A stretch of 64,000 nt of DNA from Orenia marismortui DSM 5156. GTDB lineage: Bacteria > Bacillota > Halanaerobiia > Halobacteroidales > Halobacteroidaceae. The stretch covers positions 185,371-249,370 of the forward strand of contig NZ_KB900619.1 of NCBI RefSeq assembly GCF_000379025.1. Reading direction: 5' to 3'. The notes beneath the pieces were generated by a model that saw nothing but the letters and a program-made list of their open reading frames with translations, was not told the origin of the DNA and made no database searches. The position numbers and the translations under genes were made by a program. Below are positions 17,163-27,294 of the stretch, one piece after another. Every line of letters starts with the position of its first letter. Position 1 is the first letter of the stretch.

Positions 17163-17345
17163 ACAATTGATAATTGACAATTTAGAATTTATAATTAAAA
17201 GATTTAAATCGTACATTAAAGAATCGACTTCATTCTTTACCAATAAAAACATATAATCCCCTTATAAAAAACAATTAATACCAATTCCTTTTTAATGGAG
17301 AGCATTTTAGTTTTTTAATTATCAATTATCAATTATACATTTTAA
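17163..17345. repeat. Degenerate heptamer repeats as inverted arms between miaA and mutL
   Basis: The left arm reads as imperfect 7-bp units (AATTGAT, AATTGAC, AATTTAG) and the right arm as AATTATC units. The two arms are mutually complementary over about 20 bp, so the whole gap can fold into a long hairpin. It resembles, in unit length, the perfect heptamer arrays at 6794 and 19351. Confidence 0.55.
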
Positions 17346-17351
17346 ATTGCT

Positions 17352-19292
17352 TTATATTCTCTTAAACTCTTTTTCCAATTCCTTCTTAGATAAGTGCATC
17401 ATTACCGGACGACCATGAGGACAATTGCTAACTTCATAGCGTTCCATATCATCAATTAACTTATTCATCTCTCTTAAGGATAATTTATCTCCTGCTTTAA
17501 TAGCAGTCTTACAAGAAATCATAATAATGATATTTTCAACCAATTTATAAGCTTCTCCTACTTCTTTTTCATCTAATAACTTATCTATACAATCTAAAAT
17601 TAACTGTTGATCCTTTAAGTTATAAAGGCCTACTGGAACACCACGAACTATATAGCTGCTCCCACCAAAATTCTCTATACTAAAACCTAAAGCTTCTATC
17701 TCTTCTTTATTCTCATTTAAAAGTTCTACCTCTTGATGAGTTAATTCTAAATTCAAAGGTATTAACAATTCTTGAGTCTTAACCTCACCAGATTTAAATT
17801 GGGTTAATAATTCTTCATATCTCACCCGTTCATGAGCTGCATGTTGATCAATAATATACATCCCATCTAATCCTTGAGCAACAATATAAGTCTGATGAAT
17901 TTGACCTATAGGTATTAAATTCAATTCTGCTTCTTCTGCCACAAATTCTTGATCATATTCTGGCTTATCTTCTTTAACCATAGTATCTTCTATAACTTCA
18001 GCTTTTATTTTACTTTTAGTCTCTTCTTGCTTTAAATCATCACTTTCTAATTTTAAACCCTCTACATTATAAAGTTTATCTATCTTTTTAACTCTAATTT
18101 CTTTGCTTTCCTTATTACTTTTAGGTGCAATGAAACTATAATTCTGTTTACTTTCTTTTTTAGATTTAGAAACTCTTATATCTTTTCTTGCCTCTTCTTT
18201 TTGATTAGAAGATTTACTGTCCAAGTCTAATTCATTCTGTGTATATTTTTCTTCTGCATCTGATTTGTTATTTTTTTTATTTAACTTTAATTCAGGTACC
18301 AAATCGCTGGCTTTTATCGCTTGGCTAACCCCTTTTTTTACTAAGTCATAAACCACACTACCCCTACTAAACTTTGCCTCCAATTTAGTCGGATGAACAT
18401 TAACATCTACCAATATTGGATTTAATTTAAGACTTAAAATTACAATTGGATTACGATGAATTGTTAACAAGGTATGGTATGCTTCTTGTACAGCCTTACT
18501 CATTAAGGCACTCTTTACATAGCGACCATTAACAAAATAAGACTGATGTTTGCGCGAAGATCGAGTAATACTAGGCTTAGAAACATAACCCTTTAATTCC
18601 ATATAATCATCCGAATAATCTACTTCAAGCATCTCTTTAGCCACTTGTCGACCATAGATATTAAAGATAACATCTAATAAATTACCATTACCTGTTGTCT
18701 CTAAAATTTTCCGTCCATTATGTTCTAAATAAAAAGCAATCTTAGGATAAGAAAGACTAAGTCTATTAACTATATCACTAATATGGCCAATCTCTGTTGA
18801 AGTCTGTTTTAAATATTTATACCGGACTGGTGTATTGAAGAATAGATCTTTTACAATAATATTAGTCCCTACCGCTGCACCACAACTCTCTTCTTTCTCT
18901 ATCTCTCCACCTACTAATCGTAACTTAAGTCCGCTTAAACTATCCTCAGTTCTAGTAGTTAGACTTAATCTTGATACTGCAGAAATACTAGGTAAAGCTT
19001 CCCCTCTAAACCCTAAAGTTCTTAAAGCAAAGAGATCATTAGCCTTTTCCACCTTACTTGTAGCATGGCGTTCAAAAGATAACTTAGCATCTTCCGGAGA
19101 CATCCCCTCTCCATTATCAATTACTTGAATCCAATCCTTACCACCATTTTTGATCTTAACTTCAATTTTAGTACTTCCAGCATCAATAGAATTCTCTACT
19201 AATTCCTTCACAACTGAGGCTGGTCTCTCAACAACCTCACCAGCTGCTATCTTATTAGCTACATTTTCTGCTAAGACCTTAACTTTTCCCAT
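17352..19292 (-). CDS. mutL: DNA mismatch repair protein MutL
   Basis: A 646-residue GHKL ATPase and endonuclease. The N-terminal domain has ENSIDAG (ATP-lid Asn), DNGEGM and GFRGEAL. A charged linker (about 335-450) joins the C-terminal domain. That domain carries DQHAAHERVRYEE, matching the DQHA(x2)E(x4)E metal-binding nuclease motif, plus SCKTAIKAGD and CPHGRP, so this MutL should nick DNA as in organisms without MutH. It lies between mutS and miaA with GGAGGTG upstream. Confidence 0.97.
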   Translation of the reverse strand: MGKVKVLAENVANKIAAGEVVERPASVVKELVENSIDAGSTKIEVKIKNGGKDWIQVIDNGEGMSPEDAKLSFERHATSKVEKANDLFALRTLGFRGEALPSISAVSRLSLTTRTEDSLSGLKLRLVGGEIEKEESCGAAVGTNIIVKDLFFNTPVRYKYLKQTSTEIGHISDIVNRLSLSYPKIAFYLEHNGRKILETTGNGNLLDVIFNIYGRQVAKEMLEVDYSDDYMELKGYVSKPSITRSSRKHQSYFVNGRYVKSALMSKAVQEAYHTLLTIHRNPIVILSLKLNPILVDVNVHPTKLEAKFSRGSVVYDLVKKGVSQAIKASDLVPELKLNKKNNKSDAEEKYTQNELDLDSKSSNQKEEARKDIRVSKSKKESKQNYSFIAPKSNKESKEIRVKKIDKLYNVEGLKLESDDLKQEETKSKIKAEVIEDTMVKEDKPEYDQEFVAEEAELNLIPIGQIHQTYIVAQGLDGMYIIDQHAAHERVRYEELLTQFKSGEVKTQELLIPLNLELTHQEVELLNENKEEIEALGFSIENFGGSSYIVRGVPVGLYNLKDQQLILDCIDKLLDEKEVGEAYKLVENIIIMISCKTAIKAGDKLSLREMNKLIDDMERYEVSNCPHGRPVMMHLSKKELEKEFKRI

Positions 19293-19350
19293 TTAAATCA
19301 CCTCCGTTTTTAGGAATTAGGAGTTAGAATTTGGGTAATAGATGTTAGTC

Positions 19351-19462
19351 CTATTATCTATTATCTATTATCTATTATCTATTATCTATTATCTATTATC
19401 TATTACCTATTACCTATTACCTATTACCTATTACCTATTACCTATTACCTATTACCTATTAC
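19351..19462. repeat. Sixteen heptamers: seven CTATTAT then nine CTATTAC
   Basis: A continuous 112-bp array of 7-bp units lies between the mutS stop and the mutL ribosome-binding site. The first seven units end in T and the next nine in C, so two homogenised blocks meet at 19400. A degenerate unit (CTATCTA) follows. Both blocks lie in the transcribed spacer of the mutSL operon. Confidence 0.97.
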
Positions 19463-19469
19463 CTATCTA

Positions 19470-22151
19470 CTAATTCATCTCCTCTTTAGCTTCTTGGTGT
19501 AATTTATGTAAAACATTCATCGCATCTAGGGGAGTTAACGACATAATATCTAATTTGCTCAATTTACTTAAAACTTCACTACCACCATTAGAAAATAATA
19601 ATAGTTGAGATGGATTCTCTTTAACCTCATTATCTTCTTTCTCCTGAGGACTTGTCTCTTCTGATTTCTCTATTACTTTATCTCTTTTTAGTTTTTGAGT
19701 AGTAATCTCTATAGTATGCTCTTCTTGTTCTTCTAATTGAGCTAATATCTCCTTAGAACGATCAATTACTAGATCTGGAATCCCAGCCCTTTTTGCAACT
19801 TCAATCCCATAGCTTTGGTCTGCTCCCCCAGGAATAATTTTACGTAAGAAGACTACATCTTCTCCCTCTTCTTGTACTGCTACATTATAATTTTTGATTC
19901 CTTCCAAACGATCTTCAAGTTCTGTTAATTCATGGTAATGAGTTGCAAATAAACTTTTGGCACCTATCTTTTCTGAATCACTAATATATTCGATTACAGC
20001 CCAAGCAATACTTAAACCATCATAAGTACTTGTCCCACGACCAACTTCATCTAAGATAATTAGACTTTGAGAAGTAGCATTATTTAAGATATTAGCTACC
20101 TCATTCATCTCAACCATAAAGGTACTCTGTCCTGTAGTCAAATCATCAGAAGCACCTACTCTAGTAAAGATCCGATCAACAATTCCAATCTCAGCCTGCT
20201 TCGCAGGTACAAAACTACCAATTTGAGCTAACAAAGTAATTAAAGCAACTTGGCGCATATAAGTAGACTTTCCAGACATATTTGGTCCAGTAATAATTGA
20301 AAACCTCTCATCTTTTTGGTCAAGATAAGTATCATTTGGAACAAATACTTCAGCATCCATCATCTCTTCCACTACAGGATGGCGTCCAGATTTAATATTA
20401 ATTGCTTCATTCTGATTAACTATTGGTTTAGTATAATTATTATTTAAAGCAACTTCTGCTAAAGAAACTAAGGCATCTAATTGTGCCAAAACATTAGCTG
20501 ATCTTTGAATACGATCTGTTTGCTTAGCTACTTGATCTCTAATCTCTACAAATAACTTATACTCTAAATCTATACTATTCTCCTCAGCCCCTAGAATAAC
20601 TGCTTCTTTCTCCTTTAATTCTGGAGTAATGTAACGTTCACTATTACTTAAAGTCTGTTTTCTAACATAATCCTCAGGCACAGAATCCAAGTTAGCTTTA
20701 GTAACTTCAATATAATAACCATGAACCTTGTTATGGCCTACCTTTAATGAACTAATTCCTGTTCTTTTTCTTTCTCGTTGTTGTAACTGTATAATCCAAT
20801 CCTTACCATTGGTCATAGCATCTAGGTATTGGTCTAATTCTTCATCATAACCTTCTTTGATTATATCCCCTTCAGTAATAGTTGTCGGAGGCTCTTCTTT
20901 AATCGATCTTTCAATTAAATCATTTATATCTTCTAGCTTATCTAATCTTTCTCTTAAACCTTTAATCTTTTCACTATCAAATTGCGATAATAATTCCTTA
21001 ACCTCAGGCAAAATAGCTAAAGAATTCTTTAAGGCAATTAAATCACGAGCATTAGCAGATCCATAAATCACCTTACCCATCAATCGTTCAATATCATAAA
21101 CCTGATTTAATAATTCTCTTAACTCTTCTTTAAGCAATATATTTTCGCTAATCTCTTCTACACTATCTAAACGTAAAGTAATCTCTTCCACATCTAATAG
21201 AGGCTGTTCTACCCAACGTCTTAACCTTCTACCTCCCATAGCAGTTACAGTCTTGTCAATAACCCACAATAGACTACCCTTTTTTCGCTTATCACGCATA
21301 GTCTTGACCAACTCTAAGTTTCTTCTAGTATTAGCATCTAAAACCATATAATCGATAGTAGAATATGTAGATAATTGATTAATATGTCTTAAACTTCTTT
21401 TTTGAGTCTCAATTAAAAAATCTAAGACTGCTCCGGCAGCCATAATAGCTAAAGCTAAGTCTTCACATCCAAACCCCTCTAAATTTATCGTTTCAAAATG
21501 ATCAGTCAATAATTCATAAGCTCGATCATGGCTGAAACTTTCTTTAATATCAGTTATAATCGGATTGATCTGTAATTTAATAAAATCCATAATTTTTGCT
21601 GATTTTTTAACCTGTTGATCTAATAACACTTCAGCTGGACTTATTCGTGATAACTCATCAATTACTTTATTAACTGCTTCTTTACCATCTAATTGTGTTA
21701 CAGCAAACTCCCCTGTAGAGACATCAACTAAAGCAAAACCATAACCAGCTTGATTTGATACAATAGCTGATAAATAATTGTTGTTCTTATCTTCCAAAAT
21801 ATTATTATTTACTACTGTACCTGGAGTAATTACCCGTACTACCTCTCTTTTAACTAAACCACTGGCTTCACTAGGATCTTCTACTTGCTCACATATTGCT
21901 ACCCGATAGCCCTTTTCAATTAATTTTGAAATATAAGATTCAGCTGAATGACAAGGAACTCCAGCCATAGGAATCTTATCCCCTTTGCCTTTATTTCTGG
22001 CAGTCAAAGTCAACTCCAATTCTCTGGCTGCAATTTTAGCATCATCATTGAACATTTCATAAAAATCACCCAATCTAAAGAACAAAATAGCATCTTCATA
22101 CTCTTTTTTTATTGAAACATATTGTTGCATCATTGGCGTCAATTTTGCCAT
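19470..22151 (-). CDS. mutS: DNA mismatch recognition protein MutS
   Basis: An 893-residue mismatch sensor. The N-terminal mismatch-binding domain has the Phe-x-Glu wedge (GDFYEMF), followed by connector, lever and clamp domains and the ABC-type ATPase with GPNMSGKSTYM (near 615) and Walker B LIILDEVGRGTSTYDG. The C-terminal part (about 790-893) is charged and ends in a helix-turn-helix-like segment (LSKLDIMSLTPLDAMNVLHKL). Length and domain order are normal. AGGAGG precedes the ATG. The first ISLre2 copy is inserted 113 bp upstream, where the promoter should be. Confidence 0.97.
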   Translation of the reverse strand: MAKLTPMMQQYVSIKKEYEDAILFFRLGDFYEMFNDDAKIAARELELTLTARNKGKGDKIPMAGVPCHSAESYISKLIEKGYRVAICEQVEDPSEASGLVKREVVRVITPGTVVNNNILEDKNNNYLSAIVSNQAGYGFALVDVSTGEFAVTQLDGKEAVNKVIDELSRISPAEVLLDQQVKKSAKIMDFIKLQINPIITDIKESFSHDRAYELLTDHFETINLEGFGCEDLALAIMAAGAVLDFLIETQKRSLRHINQLSTYSTIDYMVLDANTRRNLELVKTMRDKRKKGSLLWVIDKTVTAMGGRRLRRWVEQPLLDVEEITLRLDSVEEISENILLKEELRELLNQVYDIERLMGKVIYGSANARDLIALKNSLAILPEVKELLSQFDSEKIKGLRERLDKLEDINDLIERSIKEEPPTTITEGDIIKEGYDEELDQYLDAMTNGKDWIIQLQQRERKRTGISSLKVGHNKVHGYYIEVTKANLDSVPEDYVRKQTLSNSERYITPELKEKEAVILGAEENSIDLEYKLFVEIRDQVAKQTDRIQRSANVLAQLDALVSLAEVALNNNYTKPIVNQNEAINIKSGRHPVVEEMMDAEVFVPNDTYLDQKDERFSIITGPNMSGKSTYMRQVALITLLAQIGSFVPAKQAEIGIVDRIFTRVGASDDLTTGQSTFMVEMNEVANILNNATSQSLIILDEVGRGTSTYDGLSIAWAVIEYISDSEKIGAKSLFATHYHELTELEDRLEGIKNYNVAVQEEGEDVVFLRKIIPGGADQSYGIEVAKRAGIPDLVIDRSKEILAQLEEQEEHTIEITTQKLKRDKVIEKSEETSPQEKEDNEVKENPSQLLLFSNGGSEVLSKLSKLDIMSLTPLDAMNVLHKLHQEAKEEMN

Positions 22152-22255
22152 TACTTATACCTCCTGTATGAAAATAAAAATGTTTATTTTCCGCTGTTCT
22201 AATATATCTGCAACATAGTATTATATCACAAAGTCTTTATATAATAAAGGTGTAT

Positions 22256-22264
22256 TCTCCCATT
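22256..22264. repeat. Left target-site duplication of ISLre2 copy 1
   Basis: The 9-bp sequence TCTCCCATT lies here and again at 23815-23823, directly flanking the element. ISLre2 family elements are known to make 9-bp duplications. Confidence 0.85.
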
Positions 22265-23814
22265 CTTAGTGTAAAATAAGTGTAGGTAAATTTAATCAAA
22301 AAATTAGAAAAAGGACTCCTCTTTTGATAAAGTGTTAAGTACCTAATCAAAACACATCAAGGAGGAGTCCCTATGGATACAATTATACAGCAGTTTGGAG
22401 AAAAAATTAAGGATAATTCAGAAGAATTTTTAAAAAATATTCTATTGAGTGATAAAGAAGATATTTCAGACTTTATAAATACTCTAAGAAAAGACTTTGA
22501 TGAATTAGGTAAAGAGTTGTGTAAGTATATTATAGAAGTAATAGATGAAGTAATTAAGGAAAGTCCTGAGCGTAAAAAGAATTGGAAGATAGTAAGAAAA
22601 AAGAAGAGAAAATTGATAACAGAGTTTGGTGAAGTTGAATTTGAGAGAAGGTATTATAAATCTAAGTTCAATAAAGAGTATGAACATTTAGCAGATAAAA
22701 AATTAGGTATAGATAAGTATCAAAGGATAGATACTGGCTTAGAAGCAAAGATAGTAGATTTATCAATTGATAAATCTTACGCCAAAGTAGGAGAGGAAGT
22801 AGTGAATAATTTAACTATAACAGGTCAAACAGTTATGAATAAAATAAGAAAATTAGGTAAAATAGAAAACGATAAATTAAGTAATCCGAAAGCAAAAAGA
22901 AAGATTGATTATTTATATATAGAAGCTGATGAAGACCATGTTTCTTTGCAAAACGGGAAGAATGCTGTACCAAGATTAGTTTATGTTCATGAAGGAATTA
23001 TTAAAGAAAATGGTAGAAATAAGTTAAAGAACAGTTATTCCTTTTCAGGTATGTATAACAAGTCGGAAGACTTGTGGCTAGAAATTATGGACTATATAGA
23101 GGATAATTACGACTTTGATAGCATAAAGCAGATTTATATTGCAGGAGATGGGGCACTTTGGATTAAAGAGGGTTTAAAGTGGTTGCCTAAAAGTAAGCAG
23201 ATACTAGATAGATATCATTTAAATAAGTATGTTTTAAAGGCTACAGGACATGCCCAAAAGCTTAGATTTGATCTTTGGCAAGGAATAAATAATTTAGATA
23301 AAGTACAGATAAAAGAGATATTTAGTGAATTGATATCTCAAGCTGAAAAGGAATCTAAGAAGAAAGCGATAAGACAAAGTAGAAGCTATATTTATAATAA
23401 CTGGGCTGGAATAGTAAACTATTATAAAGATGAAAATGCTATTGGTTGTAGTGCTGAAGGTCATGTTAGTCATATATTATCAGATAGATTAAGTTCAAGA
23501 CCAATGGGTTGGTCTGAAGTAGGAGTAGATCAGATGGCAAGATTAAGGTCTTTTAAATTTAATGGAGGAACAGAATACGAATTAAAAGAAATTATTCTAG
23601 AGAAAGCAAGAAAAGAGCAAAAAGAAGAAAAAATAGTGGAAATAGAATCAAAAGTAGTGAAAAATAATTTGAAAAAGAAATTTGCTGAACCAAGCAATAA
23701 TATCCCAAGTATAAATAAAGGAGTAAGAACTAGACTGTTTAAAGCAGTAAAGTCATTGCTTTAATTATCAAAAGAGGAGTTTTAAACTTTTACCTACAGA
23801 AACTTGACACTATC
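22265..23814 (+). mobile_element. ISLre2-family insertion sequence, copy 1
   Basis: A 1550-bp element with imperfect inverted ends (left TAGTGT...TGTAGGTAAA, right complement TAGTGT...TGTAGGTAAAA), subterminal ACTCCTCTTTTGATAA repeats, one transposase gene and 9-bp flanking duplications. It is complete and identical to the copy at 61741. Boundaries are set by the duplications. Confidence 0.9.
22373..23764 (+). CDS. ISLre2 (UPF0236) transposase, copy 1
   Basis: A 463-residue transposase. The N-terminal region with GEVEFERRYY is followed by the catalytic part with LYIEADEDHV (near 184), IYIAGDGALWIKEG (near 255), DRYHLNKYV and the C-terminal GCSAEGHVSHILSDRLSSRP, all typical of the UPF0236 family. 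AAGGAGGAG lies before the ATG. No frameshift is seen, so it may be active. Confidence 0.93.
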   Translation: MDTIIQQFGEKIKDNSEEFLKNILLSDKEDISDFINTLRKDFDELGKELCKYIIEVIDEVIKESPERKKNWKIVRKKKRKLITEFGEVEFERRYYKSKFNKEYEHLADKKLGIDKYQRIDTGLEAKIVDLSIDKSYAKVGEEVVNNLTITGQTVMNKIRKLGKIENDKLSNPKAKRKIDYLYIEADEDHVSLQNGKNAVPRLVYVHEGIIKENGRNKLKNSYSFSGMYNKSEDLWLEIMDYIEDNYDFDSIKQIYIAGDGALWIKEGLKWLPKSKQILDRYHLNKYVLKATGHAQKLRFDLWQGINNLDKVQIKEIFSELISQAEKESKKKAIRQSRSYIYNNWAGIVNYYKDENAIGCSAEGHVSHILSDRLSSRPMGWSEVGVDQMARLRSFKFNGGTEYELKEIILEKARKEQKEEKIVEIESKVVKNNLKKKFAEPSNNIPSINKGVRTRLFKAVKSLL

Positions 23815-23990
23815 TCTCCCATTAAGCTTTTAGATCTTTCAAATTAATCATAATTCTAAATAAAAATTTAATGTTTGAAAAACTGTGTTTAGTCTGTGAA
23901 GATTCTTGGCTAAAAAATTTTTGAGGTTTTTATAAAAATATTTCACTTTAAGTTCACAAACCTATGGTAGAAAAATATTAGAGAATAATA

Positions 23991-24032
23991 AAAAATCAGT
24001 TTCAGAAATTATTTCTGAAACTGATTTAAAAA
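23991..24032 (-). terminator. Terminator of the exbB-to-hydrolase operon
   Basis: A perfect 35-bp palindrome (arm AAATCAGTTTCAGAAAT) followed by six T on the minus strand, nine bases after the hydrolase stop codon. Confidence 0.85.
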
Positions 24033-24040
24033 ATACTAAA

Positions 24041-24619
24041 CTACTTAGCAAAAGCATGATCACCAATTATTATCGTCTTTTCTCTAGTTTCTAGCCACCA
24101 TAAAGTTTTTGCTGTTTTAGGATTATAAAAATACAGTGCTCCAAGTGATGGGTCACTTCCCTTTAAAGCCTCTTTAGCAGCCTTAAAAGAGGATTCACTT
24201 GGTGTTAAATAAATTTGCTTATCATCAACAGAACTAAATTGTCCTTCCTGATGGATTACATCATAAACATTATCGGGAAACTCTAAACTTTTCACTCGGT
24301 TAAGAACTACTGCTGCTACAGCAACTTGTCCTTTAAAAGGTTCACCTCTTGCTTCTCCATTAACTGCTCTAGCTAGCCATATTAAATCTTCATCACTATA
24401 ATCACCTATACCATTAAAATCACTCTCATCTTTATTAAAGAATTTATTTGCTAAATACATCAATAGTAATGATATAGCTAAGCCTTTATATGCATCTTTC
24501 TCATCCATCTCTTGTGCATATGCAACTCCCGAAGATAAAACTGAAGTGAAGAAGGGAGCGACTAAAGAAAAAACTAGAGTTATAGCAATAATTTTAAATA
24601 ACTTGCCCCTATTCTTCAT
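24041..24619 (-). CDS. SleB/CwlJ-type cell wall hydrolase
   Basis: A 192-residue exported hydrolase. A signal peptide (about 1-35, ending near VAYAQE) and a short linker precede a Hydrolase_2 domain (about 75-190), with the active-site Glu context WLARAVNGEARGEPFKGQVA and the conserved FSS...ALYFYNP...IGDHAF block. Family members such as SleB and CwlJ are spore-cortex lytic transglycosylases, but vegetative relatives exist. As the last gene of a TonB-linked envelope operon it may remodel peptidoglycan. A second, identical but window-truncated copy lies at 63517. Confidence 0.85.
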   Translation of the reverse strand: MKNRGKLFKIIAITLVFSLVAPFFTSVLSSGVAYAQEMDEKDAYKGLAISLLLMYLANKFFNKDESDFNGIGDYSDEDLIWLARAVNGEARGEPFKGQVAVAAVVLNRVKSLEFPDNVYDVIHQEGQFSSVDDKQIYLTPSESSFKAAKEALKGSDPSLGALYFYNPKTAKTLWWLETREKTIIIGDHAFAK

Positions 24620-24633
24620 TCTATCCCTACTTT

Positions 24634-25290
24634 CTAGTTACTTAATGATAATAATAAAGAGATTGCTAATCCCCCACCCAACCAATACATCTTTCTTTTC
24701 AAGTCTTCAATCTCACTTTGGCTTCCTGTATTATTTTCTAATCTAGTTACTTTCTCTTTTAAAACTTTATTTTCCTCTTCTAAACTATCTAACTTACTTT
24801 CTAATTTAGAAATTCTTCTTAAATCATTTAATATTTTACTTACCTCTTCTTGCAATTGGTTAATTCGATAATTGGTATTAATTAAATCTTCTTTAATTAC
24901 TTTTTCCTCTTTAGCACTCTTTTTAATCTCTTCTTTTAAATCTTCATTCTGGCTAATAATATCTACTAATTCAGAACGAAACTCTGTAGATAACTTTTTT
25001 AAAGTTAAAACATCTCCCTTTTCTGAAACAACTTGACCCTGTTCAATATTATTTAAAATCTTAGCAATTACTTTAGCCAACTCATAGCGTGTAACTTTAT
25101 TTTCTCCCTTAAATTGATTATCTTGATATAAAGATAAATAACCCTTTTCTACTAATTCTTTAACACTTTGATAAGCCCAATGATTACTAGGCACATCTTT
25201 TATTTTAGTACTCGCTAGAGCAGGCAAACTACTACTGGCAAGTAAGATAAAGACCAAGATAAGATTAATAACTTTACTTTTTAATTTCAT
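24634..25290 (-). CDS. SLH-domain, coiled-coil, tail-anchored envelope protein
   Basis: A 218-residue exported protein. A signal peptide (1-26) is followed by one S-layer homology domain (about 30-85, IKDVPSNHWAYQSVKELVEKG...YELAKVIAKIL), a long coiled coil (about 95-190) and a C-terminal hydrophobic segment (about 199-216). SLH domains bind pyruvylated wall polymers; in diderm Firmicutes SLH proteins tether the outer membrane to the wall. The C-terminal segment could anchor in the outer membrane. It lies in an operon with exbB-exbD-tonB. Confidence 0.8.
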   Translation of the reverse strand: MKLKSKVINLILVFILLASSSLPALASTKIKDVPSNHWAYQSVKELVEKGYLSLYQDNQFKGENKVTRYELAKVIAKILNNIEQGQVVSEKGDVLTLKKLSTEFRSELVDIISQNEDLKEEIKKSAKEEKVIKEDLINTNYRINQLQEEVSKILNDLRRISKLESKLDSLEEENKVLKEKVTRLENNTGSQSEIEDLKRKMYWLGGGLAISLLLSLSN

Positions 25291-25291
25291 T

Positions 25292-27283
25292 CTAATTCCT
25301 CCTAATATTAAGCAGATTATCAGTTAACTCTAATTTTATTTTCTCTTCATTCTCATTATAAGCTTTAAAATCTACAAAATGTAAATCAAAGCTACCCAAA
25401 CTTTTAATTTTAAAGTGAATATTAGCTACAACCTCATTGTTAATACTCTGTTCTTGATTTAAAGAAGCAGCAATATTCTTAATTATTCCTTCTTTACTAT
25501 CAATCACAGGCATATTCCATTTTAAATACTTACCTTTTTCTACAAATAAACTCCCTCTAGAAACATAAATAGCCTCTAAAACATCCTTATTATATCTAAT
25601 ATTACTTTTCAAACTATAAAAATCAGCTAAATTCTTAAGTTTGATTTGAGCTGTTATATAATCTCCAACCATATACCCACCTTTTTTAGCTAAAATTTCT
25701 ATTGTAGCTTTAGGATCTAACTTTGGTATATAAATCTTCTTACTCTCTACTTCAATTGGAGCATTAGTACTATTAATCTCTAGTGAATAAGCTAATTCAC
25801 CATCAACAAGAGAAATAGGTTTAATCTTCCATGGAACTACAATTGATTCTCCAGGTTCTAAAAAACCTAAAAATTTGTTATACTTATCTCCTTTACTTAA
25901 AGTTAGTCCTGGAGATAAGGCTAGATAAGTATCAATTCCATAAGCAGTGGAAGCACCTTGATTGGAAATTTTTGCTTCTAAGTTAAAGTTGTCCTGGGCT
26001 AAACTATCATTTTTAACTCCAATCTTATTAGGAGCTCTTAATTCTAAGGATAATTTAGGTGGACCAACTAATTTTAATCCTCTACTAACTTGATTATCAT
26101 CTGTATTTTCAGCTGTAGCTTTAACACTATATTCTAGTTCTTGCTCTGATAAATCTAAAGGTCTAACTTCCCACATAACTTGGCTTGTTTCTCCAGGTTC
26201 TAAATTCCCAATCTTCTTAATCTGATAATCCCTTATTAATTCTAAATTATTAGGAAGGTCTAATTGAACTTTTACATCTTTTACAGTAATTTCTGCTGTG
26301 TTCTGTATATAAGCAACAATATCTAATGTCTTATTTGGATTATCCATTACTACTTCGGCAGGTGAAGTAACCCCTAGGGATAATAAACCAGGAACCATAG
26401 TAATTCCACCTAAACCATAGTTAGTAACATAAGTTCTAGTCTCTCCAGGCTTTAATCCTTTAGCTTGCCAGAATAAAGCTGTAGCACTATCTAATTCAAA
26501 TTCACCTTTTCTCAAAAACTCTTCAGCACTATTAAATTCAAATTCCCATAACCCATCTGCTAAACTTCCCCAATCAGCAAAATATACCTCCTCAGGAGTA
26601 GTTAAACCAGGACCTTTAATAGTTCCTTGAGCAGTTACCTTAGGATCAGTTAACTCATCAAAAGCTTGCCAAAAGCTTGGAATATCATCTTTTGAAAATA
26701 GATTATCTCCAGTAATTGCTTGATTTTTCACTCTAAAAGGAGCACCATCATTTTCTCCTAACATAGTATCAATCATAACTCTAGTACCAACTTGATGATC
26801 TTTATTATCTTTATTACTTACCCGATAAGTAATTTGTACTGTATCAGGTAGACCAGTTGTACTACTTTTTACTAAATTTAAAATTTGGCTAACAATTATT
26901 TTATCAAATTTGTATTTAGTAATGATACTATTATTTTTAATAGTAGGTGCTTGAAGTAACTCTCCATAATTTCCATTCTTTCCAGCCCTCTTATCTGTTT
27001 TACCTCCAAAGACATAATTTTTTCCATCTATTTTAATGGTTGTGTAAGAACTCCAAGGATAAGGATGTCCATAGACTAAAGGCTTTCCATCATCTCCACT
27101 CCTCATGGGAGCTCCACCTGTAACATCAATCGCAAAACGTCCCTTATTGAATTCATTTTGATTAACAATTACAGAAATATAATTATTCTTTAGTTGTAAA
27201 TTACCATATTGATCTATACTGGCAAAGGCTGAAGAAGAGAGGATCACCAGGAATAGCAGAATTAAAATAACCTTATTTTTCAC
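25292..27283 (-). CDS. Large exported protein with CARDB-like and cohesin-like domains
   Basis: A 663-residue exported protein: signal peptide (1-21); an N-terminal beta-rich region (about 22-290) with many aromatic and Gly residues; Ig-like/CARDB-type repeats (about 300-525) marked by LEPGETSQVMWEVRP and LEPGESIVVPWKIKP; and a C-terminal cohesin-like domain (about 530-655, MVGDYITAQIKLKNLADFYSLK). Cohesin-like folds can act as adhesion or scaffold modules. No enzymatic motif is seen. The start is GTG with AGGTG upstream. It probably works with the TonB and SLH proteins in the envelope. Confidence 0.7.
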   Translation of the reverse strand: MKNKVILILLFLVILSSSAFASIDQYGNLQLKNNYISVIVNQNEFNKGRFAIDVTGGAPMRSGDDGKPLVYGHPYPWSSYTTIKIDGKNYVFGGKTDKRAGKNGNYGELLQAPTIKNNSIITKYKFDKIIVSQILNLVKSSTTGLPDTVQITYRVSNKDNKDHQVGTRVMIDTMLGENDGAPFRVKNQAITGDNLFSKDDIPSFWQAFDELTDPKVTAQGTIKGPGLTTPEEVYFADWGSLADGLWEFEFNSAEEFLRKGEFELDSATALFWQAKGLKPGETRTYVTNYGLGGITMVPGLLSLGVTSPAEVVMDNPNKTLDIVAYIQNTAEITVKDVKVQLDLPNNLELIRDYQIKKIGNLEPGETSQVMWEVRPLDLSEQELEYSVKATAENTDDNQVSRGLKLVGPPKLSLELRAPNKIGVKNDSLAQDNFNLEAKISNQGASTAYGIDTYLALSPGLTLSKGDKYNKFLGFLEPGESIVVPWKIKPISLVDGELAYSLEINSTNAPIEVESKKIYIPKLDPKATIEILAKKGGYMVGDYITAQIKLKNLADFYSLKSNIRYNKDVLEAIYVSRGSLFVEKGKYLKWNMPVIDSKEGIIKNIAASLNQEQSINNEVVANIHFKIKSLGSFDLHFVDFKAYNENEEKIKLELTDNLLNIRRN

Positions 27284-27294
27284 TAGTTAACACC

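Noticed and set aside
22505..22687. Minus-strand 60-codon frame inside the ISLre2 transposase (also at 61981)
   Set aside because: No ribosome-binding site and fully antisense to the transposase.
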